From Caecitellus pseudoparvulus (Eukaryota; Bigyra: Bicosoecida), in contig CBFFRQ010000095.1 of assembly GCA_965644315.1 (NCBI GenBank), positions 124,001 to 188,000 on the forward strand: a stretch of DNA of 64,000 bases, given 5' to 3'. Position numbers and translations under genes: made by a program. This document shows positions 1 through 12,177 of this stretch, in pieces; the first letter of the stretch is position 1, and each line of letters begins with the position of its first letter. Below the pieces are notes generated by a model. That model searched no databases and had not been told where the DNA came from. It saw only the letters and a list, made by a program, of their open reading frames with translations.

Positions 1-1
1 C

Positions 2-961
2 CGCACCAAACTCAGCAAGCGCCAAGGGCACGTGTCAGTGAGCGATTTCCAGGCAGCAGGCGCGCTGCCTGACGCCCTGGCCAATTTCGTGGCTTTCCTG
101 GGGTGGCACGGCGGCGAAGGGGCCACGAAGGAGGTGTTGACCATGTCCGAGCTGCAGAGCGCCTTCAGTTTGGACGGCTTGAACAAAGCCAACTGCGTCG
201 TAGACCGCGAGAAGCTCGCCTGGTTCAACGCACAGCACCTCCGCCGCCAACTGCAGGCAGCCGAGCCGCAGTTGCCACAGCTGACCAGCATGCTGCATGG
301 CGACACCCCTCTGCCAGAGGCTGCCGTGCCACCCCACGACGTCTTCGTGGAGGTGGCTCAAACAGCTCTGCCCGCAATTTCCGCTCGTGTGCAGGAGGCG
401 CTGGCCTCTGGTCTCGCGACACCCCTGGCTTGGGCACCCCCTGCCATCCCGCCCGTGCAGGACGTGCGGGCTGCTAGTTTGGACGGTTCCCTGACGTTAA
501 CCTCGACAGTGCAGTTGGGACCGGCCACCCCGCGCTGGGCAGACGTCGTCGCTGCGTTCATGCTGCACCACGAACGCGTGTCACTGTGCCCCGATTTCGC
601 CGACCTCGCATGGTGCATGTTCTGCCGCCCCAACCTGCAGCACGCCGAGCTGGCGGCCTTATTCGAAGGGGTCTCCACACCCCAGACGCAGACCCTGCTG
701 TCTGAATTGCTGACTGCATTCCAGACACTGCCCGATGCTGACTGGCTGGGCAGTGACGCGTCAGCACCTCTCGCGGAGCTCAAACGCATCTGCAAGGCTG
801 CCAAGGCGAAGCAAAGCGCATGCATGAAGCCCCTGCGCGTGGTGCTGACCGGCATGGACCGCGGCAGCGCCATGGCAGACTTGCTGCGTGTTCTGGGCAA
901 AGCCGAGGTGTGTGCGCGACTGGCGGCGGCGCTGGAGGGGGCGGCAGCGGTGAAGCGATAG
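2..961 (+). CDS. Glutamyl-tRNA synthetase, organelle/bacterial type, 3' part
   Basis: Charges tRNA(Glu) (or also tRNA(Gln) if non-discriminating) with glutamate in mitochondria or plastid. The frame is open from base 2, so the gene starts outside the window and only the last ~319 residues are seen. The class I signature KLSKR (KMSKR variant) sits at bases 8-22 and is followed by QGHVSVSDF and a segment rich in leucine and tryptophan (VAFLGWHGG), as in bacterial GltX and EARS2 just after the catalytic core. The rest is the helical anticodon-binding region, ending AAAVKR and then TAG at 959-961. The Rossmann half and any targeting peptide lie upstream of the window, so the compartment cannot be read here. 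It converges on CEP290, with 111 bp between the two stops. Confidence 0.85.
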   Translation, partial: RTKLSKRQGHVSVSDFQAAGALPDALANFVAFLGWHGGEGATKEVLTMSELQSAFSLDGLNKANCVVDREKLAWFNAQHLRRQLQAAEPQLPQLTSMLHGDTPLPEAAVPPHDVFVEVAQTALPAISARVQEALASGLATPLAWAPPAIPPVQDVRAASLDGSLTLTSTVQLGPATPRWADVVAAFMLHHERVSLCPDFADLAWCMFCRPNLQHAELAALFEGVSTPQTQTLLSELLTAFQTLPDADWLGSDASAPLAELKRICKAAKAKQSACMKPLRVVLTGMDRGSAMADLLRVLGKAEVCARLAAALEGAAAVKR

Positions 962-1072
962 TAGTTGCTGGAAATGCACTGCACCCAGGTACGACGACGC
1001 AAGCTGCTGAGCGCCACTTTGGCGAGCTGGTCCCCATTTCCTGGTTTAATTAAGTGATCTGCATTGAGCGAG

Positions 1073-4000
1073 CTACCACTGCCGGGAGCCCTGCATCGTT
1101 CTGCGGGGGTCTCCCACAACACTGCCCTGCATGCCGAAGGGGGCTTGCCCTGTGGACGCCAGGTACGAGTCAAAGGCGGCGCACTTCTGCTGCGCCTGGG
1201 CCAGCTGGTGCTTCATGTCTTCCACCTCCTCGAAGAAGCCCATGTCCAGCCCTGACAGCTCCTGGCGCAGTGCGGCGTTCTCACGCTCCAGGGCGCGAAC
1301 ACGCTCCGCCGCATGCGCATCCGCAGCCTGTGGGGGCGCGGGGGGTGGCTGCTGGGTGGCCTGCTCAGCCGCCTTGCTCGCTTGTCGCCTGGCACGTGCC
1401 TCTGCCGCCTGGCGTGCCGCCCGCTCCCGCGCCAGCTCAGACTGCGTCGAGTCGCCCTCCAACTTGGCGTGGGCCAGGTCGCTCTCCAACTGCTTCACGC
1501 GGTCCTCGGCACGTTGCAGCTTGCTGCGCGTCGCAGCCAGCTCGCGCCCCGCTTGCACAGCCGCAGACGAGGCCTGCGCTGGGGCGCCAGGGCTCTGCCC
1601 AGCCTTGGCAGCTGCCGCCTTGGCGGAGTCCAACTCTCGCCGCTGGCGGTTCACGACGTCCTTCAGCGTGCGGATGGTGTCCTCCAGCCGGGATTCACGC
1701 CCACCTCCTGCTCCCCGCATGCCGGCAGGAGCACCGAAGGCAGTTCCTTCTCCTTCTCCTGCACCTGCGTCTCCCCGTGCGCCAGCCAGCGTGCTGAGGG
1801 CTCCCAGTTCACGCACACGCCGCTGCAGGCGCGTCACCTCTGCCCGGCTCTCCTCCAAATCGAACCGCAGGTCTGCTATGGTGGCGTCTCGACTCAGCAG
1901 CGCCGACTCCAGGCCTGAGATCGTGCGCCGGGCACCCGCCAACCGCTCGCGCAGTGCCGCCTCCTCCACGAAGCTGCTCTCCCCTGCACGCAGCGAAGCG
2001 TCCAGGCCGCCGGACCCGCCAGACGTCAAGTCTGCCAACTGCCCCGCCAGCATGTTGGCACGTTCTTCACTCTGTGTCGCGGCCTCCTCTGCCGCGTCTG
2101 CCCGCTTGCGCTCCGCCTCTGCGTCGCCCTTGGCGCGGCGCACCTCGGCAGCCAGCTCGCCCTCCGCAGCTCGACGCCACTTGGCCGCCTCAGCCTCCAA
2201 CTCGACGACCTTGGCTCGCAACTCTGAAATGGGCTCCAGCTCAGCCAGCGCTGCGCCCGTCGCGTCGTCCAGGCGCCGTTGCTTCTTGCTGAGGGCGCCG
2301 ATGCGCTTGCTCAGCTTGGCCTTCTCCGACCGCAGGCGCACAATGGTGCTCTGTGCAGACGCCGCGTCGGCCGCTGCGTCCTCTGCCTCCTTCGACTTTG
2401 CCGCCAGTCGCGCAGTGAGGGTTTCCAGCCGTTTGCGCAGCTTGCGCTCCACGTCACGGTGCCCCCCACGAGTCTGCGTGGAGCCGCCCAGTGCCTGCCC
2501 TGCGTCGGGTGCGCGTGGCTCCTGTGCCGCAGCAGGCGCAGCGGGTGTCGGGGCAGTGGCCCCAGCAGCAGCATCTTCAAAGGCTGCCGCTCGCAGGGCT
2601 GCGTTTTGAGCCTCCAGCACTTGCACCCGGTTGCGCAGCTTGCCAACGGCGTCGGCACTGGTCCCCTGCCCCGCGGCATCTGGCTCCTTGCCCTCCCCAT
2701 CCTGCAGGGGCCCGACAGGGGCTCCTCCGTGGGCCACCAGCTCAGCCAGGCGGGTCTGGAACTGGGCGCGTTCCCTCTCGCTCGCGCGTGTCGCATCGGC
2801 CAGCTCTGCTCGCAGCTGCTTCACCTCCGCCCACGCCCGCTCAGCTGCGGCACGGTGCACGCCCTTGGCGTCGTTCGCCGCGTCGATTTCGCGCTGGGCG
2901 TCAGACAGGCTGCTGTGCAGGGCGGCCTTGGCGTGCTCCAGCCCATCAGCCGCCGCCCGCGCAGCATCCAGGCGCCCCTGCAGCTGCTTCACACGTTCCT
3001 GCAGCGACCGCACGTCATCCGGCGTCGCCGCCGCTGCCTTGAGCTCATCGATCTTGCCCTGTGCTTCTTCCATGCGGCGCTGCGCCTCAGCTGTGTCCCG
3101 CTCCCAGGCAGCCTGGGCGGCGGCATGCTCCGTCTCGATCTTCACGAATTCGTCCTTCAGCGCAGCCAGCGCAGCGTGCAGGGACTTGATCTTGCGCTCC
3201 TTGCTGTCCAGCGCCTTGCGCAAGGCAGCCACGCTCTGCCCCAGTCGGCTGGCAGTGTTGGCTTCCTGTGCCGCCTCCAGCTCAGCCGTCGCCTCCGCAG
3301 CCCTGCCCTCGGCGCTGGAGGCACGCTGCTCCGCGGACTCTAGCGCGCCAGCCATGGCACTCAGCTGTGCGTCCAGCTCCCGAATGCGCCGGTCGCGAAG
3401 CAGCACCTGCTGCTGCAGACTGTCCACTCGCTCCCCCAGCTCTGCCGTCAGCTTCTGTGTGGCCACCTCCACGCCTGCCCCCGCTGCCCCAGTGCGAATG
3501 TCGTCCACCGCCTCCTTCAGCCGCGCCACGGCGCCCATCTGCGCTGTGAACGCCTCGTCGGCTCGGGCAGCTTCCCGCGCAGCAGCCGCCTCTTGCCCCG
3601 CCGCCACCTCTCGCTGCAGCGCCGCCACCTTCTCAGCGTACTGCTGCACCATGTCGTTCTTGCGGTCCAACAGCTTGCGCAGCTGCCCCACGGTGTGCTG
3701 GGCGCTGGCCTGCAGGTGCCGCAGCTCCGCTTCGTACGCCTTGCGGATGCCGCGGCTGTTCATGCCGGCCGTGTCCACAGTGTACCCGCCATCGTCACTG
3801 TCGCTCCCATCCCCAGGCCGCCCCCGCCTGCCTCGAGCACTTGGTGCAGCGTCATCATCAGAACTCCCGCCGCCGCTGCCGCCCCGGCTCGATCCCCTGT
3901 CAGAGTCGCCAGTGCTGTCGTCAGCGTCGGCTGGCAGCCCAGCCGCCACCAAGTCATCCTGCTCCACCCCATGCAGGGACAACTGCCGCAACAGGAATGT

Positions 4001-7000
4001 CACACGCGCCTTGCGAGCTCGCGCCTGCCGCTTGTGCTGCGCGGCAGCAGCGCGCCACTTAGCTGCAGCTGCCGCCGCCTTGCTCGCTTGGCGGCGGTAC
4101 TCCTCCACCTGCCCCTCCGCCGCTGCGACGGCAGCCGTCACCGCCCCCGCGTCAGCCTTGCCTGCTTCCGAACTCGTCTCGTCGCCATCCTTGCTCCCAC
4201 GCCCGGCGGGCCGCTCAGGCTCCATGGCTGCAGCCGTCTTGGCGGCACGCGCTGCCTCCGCTGCAGCTGCCTTGCTGCTGGCTGCAGCGGCCAGGGCGGC
4301 TCTCCGGGCTTCTTCCGCCCGCGCCACCTCTGCCCGCAGCGACACCACCTCATCCTCCAGCGCCCGCACAGCGTCCTCCGCATCCCCCCGCCGCCGCACA
4401 GCCAAGCGCACCTCGTCATTCGCACGGGCTAGCTCACGCTGGGCACGTGTCGCCATCAGCTGGCTCTGCCGCACTTTCTCGTGCAGGTGGATGACACGCC
4501 GCACCACCTCCCGCTGCTCACTGCCCTGCGCCGTCGCGGCCGCCGCAGCCGCAGCAGACCTTGCAGCCTTGGCCAGGGAATCTGCCAGGCGCTGCCCAGG
4601 CACGTGTTGGGCAGCGCCGTCCCCACCCCCCTGCTCCAGGTGCACGCGGGGTCCGCCCAGTGCCACGGACACGTCTGCCACCGCACCCTCCAGGCACTTG
4701 ACGGACTCCCGTTCCAGGGCCAGCGCGTCCTCACCATCACGCACCTGGCGCTGAAGGGACTCCCCGCGGGATCGAGCCTCCTCCAATGCGCTGCTGAGCT
4801 GCCGCACGTGGGTGTTTAGCGTCTCCACCTCTGCCAGGGACACGCCCCGCCGACCGTCAGCGCCACCTCCCGCTTCAGAAGATGCAGACAGCAGGCGCTG
4901 CAGCTCCTGCACCTCCTCTTTCAGCGCCAGCTCCTTCACGCGGGCGTTCTCCAGCGCAAGCGTCAGGGCGGCGCCACGCTGGTCCGCCTCGGTCTCTGCA
5001 GCCGTCGCTGCGACACGCAGACGGTGCACGGCCGTCTTCAACGTGGCGTACCGCCGCAGGAACGCAGCGTAGCTGCCCTTCAACGCCACCATCTCCGCCT
5101 GCATCTTGCCGATGATGGCAGCGTCGGGGGACGTGGAGGACAGCTGCGCCACCTGCAGGCGCAGCGCACCCACCTCGTCCTCGCGACTCTTCACCATGGC
5201 AGTGGCGGCAGTGGACTGGTCGGACGCGATGTCCGCCACGCCGTTGGCGCGCTGCACTTCTCGCTCCAGCCCCTCGCACCGCTCACGCATGGCAGTCAGC
5301 TCCTCACGCAGGGCGCTCGCCTCAGACTCCGTCAGCCCCCCCGCGAACTTGGCAGCCATGCCGTCAGACTGCCGCAGCGCCGCAAGCTTGTCCTCCACGG
5401 CCGCCTTGGCCCTGGCCTCAGCCGCATTGGCCACAGTGCACTCCGCTGCCACCTCCGCACTCAGCTCTGACACGCGCTCCTGCAGCACACGCGCAGACGC
5501 AGCCGCCGCATCCAGCCGCACTGTCGTCTCAGACAGAGACGCCCGGAGTCGAGCCACCTCTGCCAGCAGCTGCTCGCGGGACGCCGAGGCCAGGCGTGCG
5601 ACAGGTCCGCCCGGCGCTTCTTCGCCCTCTGGCGCTTCCTGCCCCACTCGCCGCAGCGTGGAGCGCAGGTCTGCACAAGCCGCTTCGGAAGCCTCGGCCC
5701 GGGCTCGTGCCTCCTCCAGCTGTGTCGCCAGCAGGGCGTTGTGAGCCGCCGTGGCGGAGGCGTCCCGCGCTGATGCCCGCAGCTGCACGTGTTCTGCACG
5801 CAGGGTGGCCTCTTCCGCCAGCAGCATGGCGTGGCGTGCTCGCAACTCCGCCAGGGCTTTGGCTGTCGCATCGGCTTGGTGCGCCGGCACCCACTCTCGC
5901 ATGACCTCGCTCAGGCGGGCCAGGCGGGCCTCCCCCCCACGCTTCCACAGCTCCAAGTACAGCACGCGGTGCCGCAGGGTGCTCTGCACCTCCAACACCT
6001 CAGCCTCGGCTTCGCGGTGGCGGGCGGCTGCCGCTGCTGCCTGCGTCTTGGTCACGTGCACCTCTTGCTGCAGCAGGGGCACCTTGGCCTCCAGCTCTGC
6101 CAGGCGCCGTCCCTGGCGCCGCACGTGGCTGCGGAGGGACTTGATCAGCGCCTCAGGGGGGCGCCCCTCCCCTCCCGCACCAGCCTCACGCCCAGCCTCA
6201 GCTTCCGACAGGCCCCCGTCCCCCGACAGGTCCTGCACCAGTTCGTCGAATAGACGGGCTTTGTGGCCAGCAGCTTCAGCGCGCTGGCGTTGGGCGTCCT
6301 CTGCACGCTTCGCCGCCTCCACGCTCGCCTTCCACCCCTGCTGCCCTGCGATGTGGGACCGGTACAGCGCCACCAGCTGCGCTGAGATGGTGGCCACGGC
6401 GCCGTCGTACCGGGTCAGCGTGCCCTCCAGCGCGTTCACAGCACCCTCTCGCCGCACCAGCTCCTCCAACGCCGCCACCAGCGCCGCATGCACCGACGCG
6501 ACCTCTGTCGCCCAGCTCCCTGCCAGTGGCGGCAGCTGCGCCGTGTCCAGGGTACGCGTCAGGAGCGCCTTGCCGACGGGAGTCATGGGCACTTCACCCC
6601 CTGTCCACGGCGTCCCGGCCACACCCGTCGCAAAGCCCGGTGTGCGCGGCGTGGACGGCACCATGGCGCCACCCTGTCCCTCCAGCTCTCGGATGCGGGC
6701 GCGGGCGTCGGCGAGGTCCTCTTGCAGACCCGCCACACGCCCCTCCAGCTGCGCCTTGGACGCTGCCACGTCGCTGAGCTGGGTTGAGGCCGCCTTGGCG
6801 CGCCCCTCAGCTGCATCACGCTGCAGTCCAGCTGTCTCGGCACTGGCACTCGCACTGGCCGCCTCGCTCTGGGCCAACTGGCGAGCCCGCAACGCTCCCA
6901 GCAAGGACTGCAGGGTAGTGGGCACGTCCTTGCTGCGCAGCCCCTTCTCCTGCGCCACAGCCTTGCGCAGCAGCTTGATGATGCGCTGCGTGGCGGGGTC

Positions 7001-9144
7001 TGACTCGGGATCAGTGCTGCTGTCGGGCAGGGGCGTCGTCGCCGCTGGCACTCCAGCCGCCACCAGCGCCCGCAGCCGCTCAGCCTGTGTGTCAGACATA
7101 GCACGCATCTCTTGCCGCAGGCGCTCGTTCTCCCCCCGCATGGCTGCCAGCACACTCTCCAGCTCCGAGCTGCTGGGCCCCGAGGGCGGCTGCGGCGCCG
7201 ACGCCACACGGCCCTCGCCCAACGCAGCGTTGAAGGCCAGGGATGCCTCTGCGAACTTGGCGCGCTCCTCGAACATCTGCCGCCGCACCGCCTCCAGCTG
7301 CCTGCGCAGGGCAGCGCTCTCATCCCGCTCAGGCACCTGCGCCTTGCCCTGCCGCAAGTTCTCAGCAAACTCATTCACCAGCCGCATCTGGTCGCCTGTT
7401 AGACCAAAGTAGAACAGCCCGTCCTCCCCTGTCTGCCGAGCCTGGATGCGCATCTCCCGCATGAGCCGCACTCGCTCTGCCTGCAGCTCCTCCACCTGCC
7501 GCTCCAACACCGCGTTGTCCATGCGGTACTGCTCCACAAGGGAGGCGTGCTGCGCCACCAGGTCGCCCGTGTCGTAAATCGTGAACACGTTCACGTCGTC
7601 AGGGTACTTGCCCGTCTCACGCGCCAGCCGCCGTGCGATCTCCGTCAGCGTGTACACGGTGTCGGTGCGCTCCTTCAAATCCTCCCCTGCAGCCGTCAAG
7701 TCCGCCTGCAACTTGGCGTTCTCACTGCGCATGGCATCCAGCTCCCCCACCAGATCGCTCATGCCGTACCCCGCCTCATACTGCTGGTTCCGGAACCGCA
7801 AGTCCTCGGCCTTCACCTGCTCCTCTGCAAGCTGTGCCTGCAGCTCCTTGTACCGCAGGCGCTCAGCCTCCAGCTCGCCCTCCAATCCCTCCATCGCTTC
7901 AAGCTGGGCTGCCATGCGCGCTCGCTCGTCAGCCCGTGCTGCCGCCGCACTCTCACGCTGCAACTCATCCACTGACTGCACCTTGTCCACCAGATCTTCG
8001 ATGGTGTCCTCAGCCCGCGCCAACTGCTCATGCAGGTGCTCGTTCTCCTCGCCAGCCCCCACCAGCGCCGTCCTTGCCGCCTCCAACTCACCCTCCAGCT
8101 GGGCCACACGCGTCTCGCTCTTTACCCGCTCCAGCTCAGCCTGCAGCCCAGCCACGCGCGTCGTCAGCGCCTTCTGCTGCACCACAGCAGCATCGCGCTC
8201 CACCTCCGCCGCCTGCGCCCGGTCCTGCAGCACACGGGTCTCCTCTGCCACGGCCTGCCGTGCCTCCACTGCCTCTTCCCGGGCTGCCGTGCTCTCACCC
8301 GCCTTGTCCGTCAGAGCGCTGTTCATGCGCAACAACTCAGCCTGCGCCGTCTCTAGCGCCGCCGCCAGCTCCTCGTTCTTCTCGTAAGCCTCGGCCTTGC
8401 TGGTCTCCAACTCCTCGTTCACCCGCTGCAGCACCATCACCTCTGTGCGCAGGCTCTGCACGAGGCGCCGTGCATCGGCCAACTCAGCTGTCGTGCTGGA
8501 CAGCTCGCTCGTCGAGTCTTCCGTCTGCCCCTTCTGACGGTCCACCTGGCTGCGGAGGCGCGCCATTTCACGCGAGGAAAAATCAGACTTCTGACGGGCC
8601 TGCTTCAAACGCCCCCCTGTGACAGCAGCGCAGAAATGTGACAGCTGGAATGGCGATCACGAAAGGTGGCTAACTCACGTGCTGTCGACAACTCGCTCTG
8701 CAGCGCTTGGTTCTGCGCCTCGTGCTCCTCTGCAGCCGCCCTCAACGTCTCCACCTGCGCCGTTCGCAGATGAGGGCAGTGCTACACGGCAAGCTTGGCG
8801 CACGGGAAGCACCTCGACGCACTTCGTGAGCCAGCTGCCGACTCTCCTCCTCTGCCGTGCGCTGGTCCGCTTCAGCCCGGTCCAACTCCCGCGACAAGGA
8901 CCGAATGCGCTCATCTGCTCGTTCAAGATCGGCAATTAACCTCTCGAAGTTCTCATTGTCTGCTGCTTCCTCCAGCTGTAAAGAGGTTTGTGTAAATGAG
9001 CGGCACCGTTTCAAGCGACGTTGGCAGGCGGCACGGGGCGCAGGAAACTGCACTCACAGCTTGAATGCGCTCTTGCGCTTCGTACAAATCATCACGGAGC
9101 TGCTGATTTTCCCTCTCGAGCTCCTCCTCGTGTGTCGACGCCAT
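1073..9144 (-). CDS. CEP290: CEP290-like centrosomal/ciliary transition-zone protein
   Basis: Giant coiled-coil protein. CEP290 forms the Y-links of the ciliary transition zone and gates entry to the cilium. Exons by splice consensus and phase: 9144-9058, 8975-8823, 8754-8679 and 8616-1073 (donors GTGAGT, GTGCGT, GTGAGT; acceptors TTTACAG, GGCGCAG, GTCACAG), giving about 2619 aa against ~2480 in human. Almost the whole chain is heptad-like E/K/R/A/L-rich coil. Family-specific order is kept: a YEAGYGMSDLVGELDAM block (compare YESGEYGLEDAV in animals), a stretch ending in VNVFTIYDTGD, then EQYRMDNAVLERQVEEL, a basic RMREMRIQARQ-like segment and a GLTGDQMRL motif (compare GLTTEDLNL). The start is the ATG at 9144, opening the first coil (MASTHEEELERENQQL). 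Introns lie only in the first ~0.5 kb; the last exon is 7.5 kb. Exons 1-3 are predicted, but all join in frame. Confidence 0.85.
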
Positions 9145-10296
9145 GCTGCTCGAAGGCTATCCTTTGCCGTTGACGCTGTCAAATTCCGCACACCAACGGA
9201 GCGTGCAGCGTCAGAGAGCAGCAGGAGCAAGGGGGCGCCCTGGACAGCAGGCAAACTGCACTGATATCGTACTCTTGCACCTAGACTGGGCCCTCTGCTC
9301 AGCGGGGTCGGCCACGGAAGGTCGCCAGCGAGTGGTACACAAGGGCACTCGACCGAGCGCACTGGTGCTGCTCCAAACCAACCTGCCCAGATGAAAAAAA
9401 AGGCAGGCGCCTGGGACGAAAAGGATTGGAGATACCGTGTGAGCTTGGCTTACGGGTACATTTTGAAATGCCAAACAGCTATGCATGGGTGATTTGAGCT
9501 GCATGAAGGCCACAGCTGGAAATGGGAGGGGTTGACATGCAGCGCGAGCAGAAGGGGAGAGGATGGGAAAAACTATGGCTGAAAAAGGGTAAGGACGCCG
9601 GTCTTGCCTTGCCACTGTGCCATGCAGTGTCAAACGGTCAGGGCCGGGTGCAAGGGGGAGCAGAACAGAAGCGAGGCGAATGCAGGCATTGCTTTCTACT
9701 GCCAGAAGAACGCAGGAAAGCGACGAAGCAGCACGAGGAATTCATGGATGAGGTCTCATCGGGGGGGGGCTTGATCGGGCAAAAGCTTGCGTGCCGGTGA
9801 AGCGCACGAGAAAAGTGTGGTGTGCACCTCAAGTTGAACCACCCAGCACAAGGCGAGAGCGGTCAAAACTGTTCATGCCACACGAGCTTCCAGCTTTAAA
9901 GCTTGCAGGCGTTTTTAGTTACGACTGAGCACAAAATATTGAAACTGCCAAAGTCTTCGTGGGCGGAGGTGAGCTTGATCTGGCGCAGCTGTGAGGGACT
10001 CTCACAACACTCCGCCGCTTGAATTTCACCACTCTCGCCCAGCACAAGCCCGCGTTTGCCCATTGCAGCCAGCAAAAGGATTTGCCGGATTCTTCTCTGT
10101 CGGTTAAAGACAATCCGTTTGCCGTTCATCATGGTGAGTGGCATGCTTCAGGGCAGGGAATGCGCTCTCGCAAGAACTTCTCAGAAGGCGAGCGATGCTC
10201 ACCAACACGGAACACATGGCATGCTGAACTTGCTCGGGTGCACAGGCAGCAGCATCAGGCGAAGGGCCAAATCGTGCTGAAGTTCCCAGTGCGAGC
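9145..10296. other. Intergenic, between divergent genes
   Basis: About 1.15 kb separating the CEP290 start (minus strand) from the ankyrin-like gene start (plus strand). It should hold both promoters and 5' UTRs. Short open frames occur (for example 9522-9800), but they show no domain, no splice support and no family pattern. No TATA box or repeat is obvious. A run of eight A residues lies near 9394. Confidence 0.5.
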
Positions 10297-12177
10297 ATGG
10301 ACAGCGCACAGGCTGACTTGATGTTGGCTTGCCTGCGCAAGTTGAAGTGTTCACCAGGGGTTGCGATGGCGCATGTGCCAGCACTGCGAGGACTGGCGGC
10401 CATCGGGCGTGGTGAGCCTTGTGAAGCCGAACCTGCCCCGTTCTCTACCACCCCAGTGGAACTGGAGGGCTTGCTGCACGTGGCGGGGAGTGCGCTGTTG
10501 GAGCAAGCTGGGCTGTTGGCGGGGCAGCGCGAGCGAGGTGATGTGTGTGCTGCGCTGCAGTACCTGTCATTCCGGTGCTTCGCGGCAGTGGATGTGCTGC
10601 GGCAGGCGGCATCTGGTGTGGAAAAAGAAAGACTACCAGAGGGTGACGCACTGTGGGGCGCCATTGTGGGTGCTTGGGGCAGTGTGCGGGCCGGTGTGAA
10701 TGTGGAGGGTGCGCTGGCTGACCTGACGCGATGGTGGCAAGGCTTTGAAGGGGCGGATGTGGCTGTAGTTGGTGAGGGTGGCCCCATCATCCACGATGCC
10801 GACGGCAAGGTAGCGATGGATGCGGCTCTGGCTGGCATGCGTCAGCAAGCTGAGTGGCTGCGAGGCGATGCGGCTGGCGAGCTGGCGAGTGAGAGTGCCG
10901 CGGAGCGCTTGGAGAGTGCAGCGAGTGCGGTGGAGGAGATGCGTGGGCTGCTGGGGTGCGCTCTGCTCATCAGTGGTCGCAAAGTTACAGCCGCACCTGG
11001 CCTGGATCTGCTTAGTAGTTTAGAGTGTTTTAACAACGAGGACTCGAGTATGTTCACGGGAAAGAGCCGCATCGACGATGAAGAAATTGGTGGAGCTGGG
11101 GATGTGGAGCAGTGGGCAGCAAGCGTGGAGGCGGATGCGACTGCGCTCGCCACGAGTGTTGGCGCTGTGAAGCGTGGCGAAGCGGTTCGCATCGCCAGGG
11201 GACTGCCGCGCATGGCACAGACTCCACGCAAAGCAGCACTAGCACACGGCTTCATGGGAGGCAGGCCAAGTGAGCCACTTGGCGAGACAAGCACGGTGAT
11301 GGTGCAGGTCCAGTGTGAACAAGGGTGGCCGCTGAATGCCTTTTTGTGTGACATGGCGTGGGATGATGTTGAGCTGGAAGTGAAAGAACAAGTCTGCGTG
11401 AAGGTGCTAGGCGCGTGTGCTGCAGCGGAGGCTTGTGGGGTGAGTCTGGATGGTGTGGGTGTGGGAAGCTTCGTTGTGGTGGGTTTGGGGAGTGGCAGTG
11501 TGGGTGATCTGGTGGTCGCATTGGATGGGGGCGGGTGTGAGGTGGTGTTGAGTGCATGTGGCAGTGTGTGGGGAACGAGCGACGGTGAAGCAAGCGAGTC
11601 TGACAGCGAACACGCCAGAGTCGGTGAAGACGTGGCCATCACACTTGCTGAGGTCCTGGGATCAGACCGTGATGTGGATGGGAGTTCAGAATCAGCAAGG
11701 GGCTCCATTGCAAGTCACGGACATATCAGCGGCCATGTTCTGTCAAACGCGTTGCAGGCGTTGAGCGAAGGTGGGCCCAAGTGCTGTGCGGTAGCATACT
11801 CCCTGGCATGTGCGTCGATGGGCGACAAGTCTAAGTGTCAAGAAAGAGATGGCAGAGCTGTGTCAGCATGCACACAGCTGCAGCTTGCGATTGGCAATGT
11901 GGCTGAGCGCCGAAACTTGACAGCGCAAGCATTCACGAAAGCCTGTCGTGATGGGGATGCTGAAACGTTCTGCATGTGCTTGGTCCTCACTGGCGATAGA
12001 GCAGTGGATGTTCATTCCTCAGACGGGAATGGAGCTGATGCCGCTTTTCGAGAGGCATGCAGGTATAATCGCACAAACATCGTACGTGAGCTACTTTGCC
12101 TTACTGGAGAGAGGAGGATTCCAGACAGTGCGCGACAAGAAGCAGCACGTTTCGCTGAAGTGAAAGAACTCATCTGA
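10297..12177 (+). CDS. Unrecognised protein with C-terminal ankyrin-like units and possible degenerate kinase-like region
   Basis: 626 aa, ATG start, no intron needed. The last ~90 residues hold two units of the same type as the ankyrin genes at 16-21 kb: AFTKACRDGDAETF followed by LTGDRAVDVHSSDG, then AAFREACRYNRTNIVRELL followed by LTGERRI. This makes it a diverged member of that local family. The first ~230 residues are Ala/Leu-rich and probably helical, with no family I know. Residues ~330-470 have a spacing like the second half of a protein kinase (a hinge-like QCEQGWPLNAFL, then ACGVSLDGVGVGSFVVVG where HRDxxxxN would be, then EVVLSACGS where DFG would be), but every catalytic residue is missing. 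The kinase idea is inference only; the ankyrin part is seen. It is divergent from CEP290. Confidence 0.65.
   Translation: MDSAQADLMLACLRKLKCSPGVAMAHVPALRGLAAIGRGEPCEAEPAPFSTTPVELEGLLHVAGSALLEQAGLLAGQRERGDVCAALQYLSFRCFAAVDVLRQAASGVEKERLPEGDALWGAIVGAWGSVRAGVNVEGALADLTRWWQGFEGADVAVVGEGGPIIHDADGKVAMDAALAGMRQQAEWLRGDAAGELASESAAERLESAASAVEEMRGLLGCALLISGRKVTAAPGLDLLSSLECFNNEDSSMFTGKSRIDDEEIGGAGDVEQWAASVEADATALATSVGAVKRGEAVRIARGLPRMAQTPRKAALAHGFMGGRPSEPLGETSTVMVQVQCEQGWPLNAFLCDMAWDDVELEVKEQVCVKVLGACAAAEACGVSLDGVGVGSFVVVGLGSGSVGDLVVALDGGGCEVVLSACGSVWGTSDGEASESDSEHARVGEDVAITLAEVLGSDRDVDGSSESARGSIASHGHISGHVLSNALQALSEGGPKCCAVAYSLACASMGDKSKCQERDGRAVSACTQLQLAIGNVAERRNLTAQAFTKACRDGDAETFCMCLVLTGDRAVDVHSSDGNGADAAFREACRYNRTNIVRELLCLTGERRIPDSARQEAARFAEVKELI

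Noticed and set aside
358-1173. 271-codon minus-strand frame overlapping the GluRS and CEP290 ends
   Set aside because: Antisense to a recognised synthetase; no motif.
2631-4754. 707-codon plus-strand frame opposite CEP290
   Set aside because: Ser/Arg/Ala-rich shadow text caused by GC-biased codons of the coiled coil on the other strand; no domain.
9522-9800. 92-codon plus-strand frame in the CEP290 upstream region
   Set aside because: No domain or splice support; composition is like the surrounding intergenic DNA.
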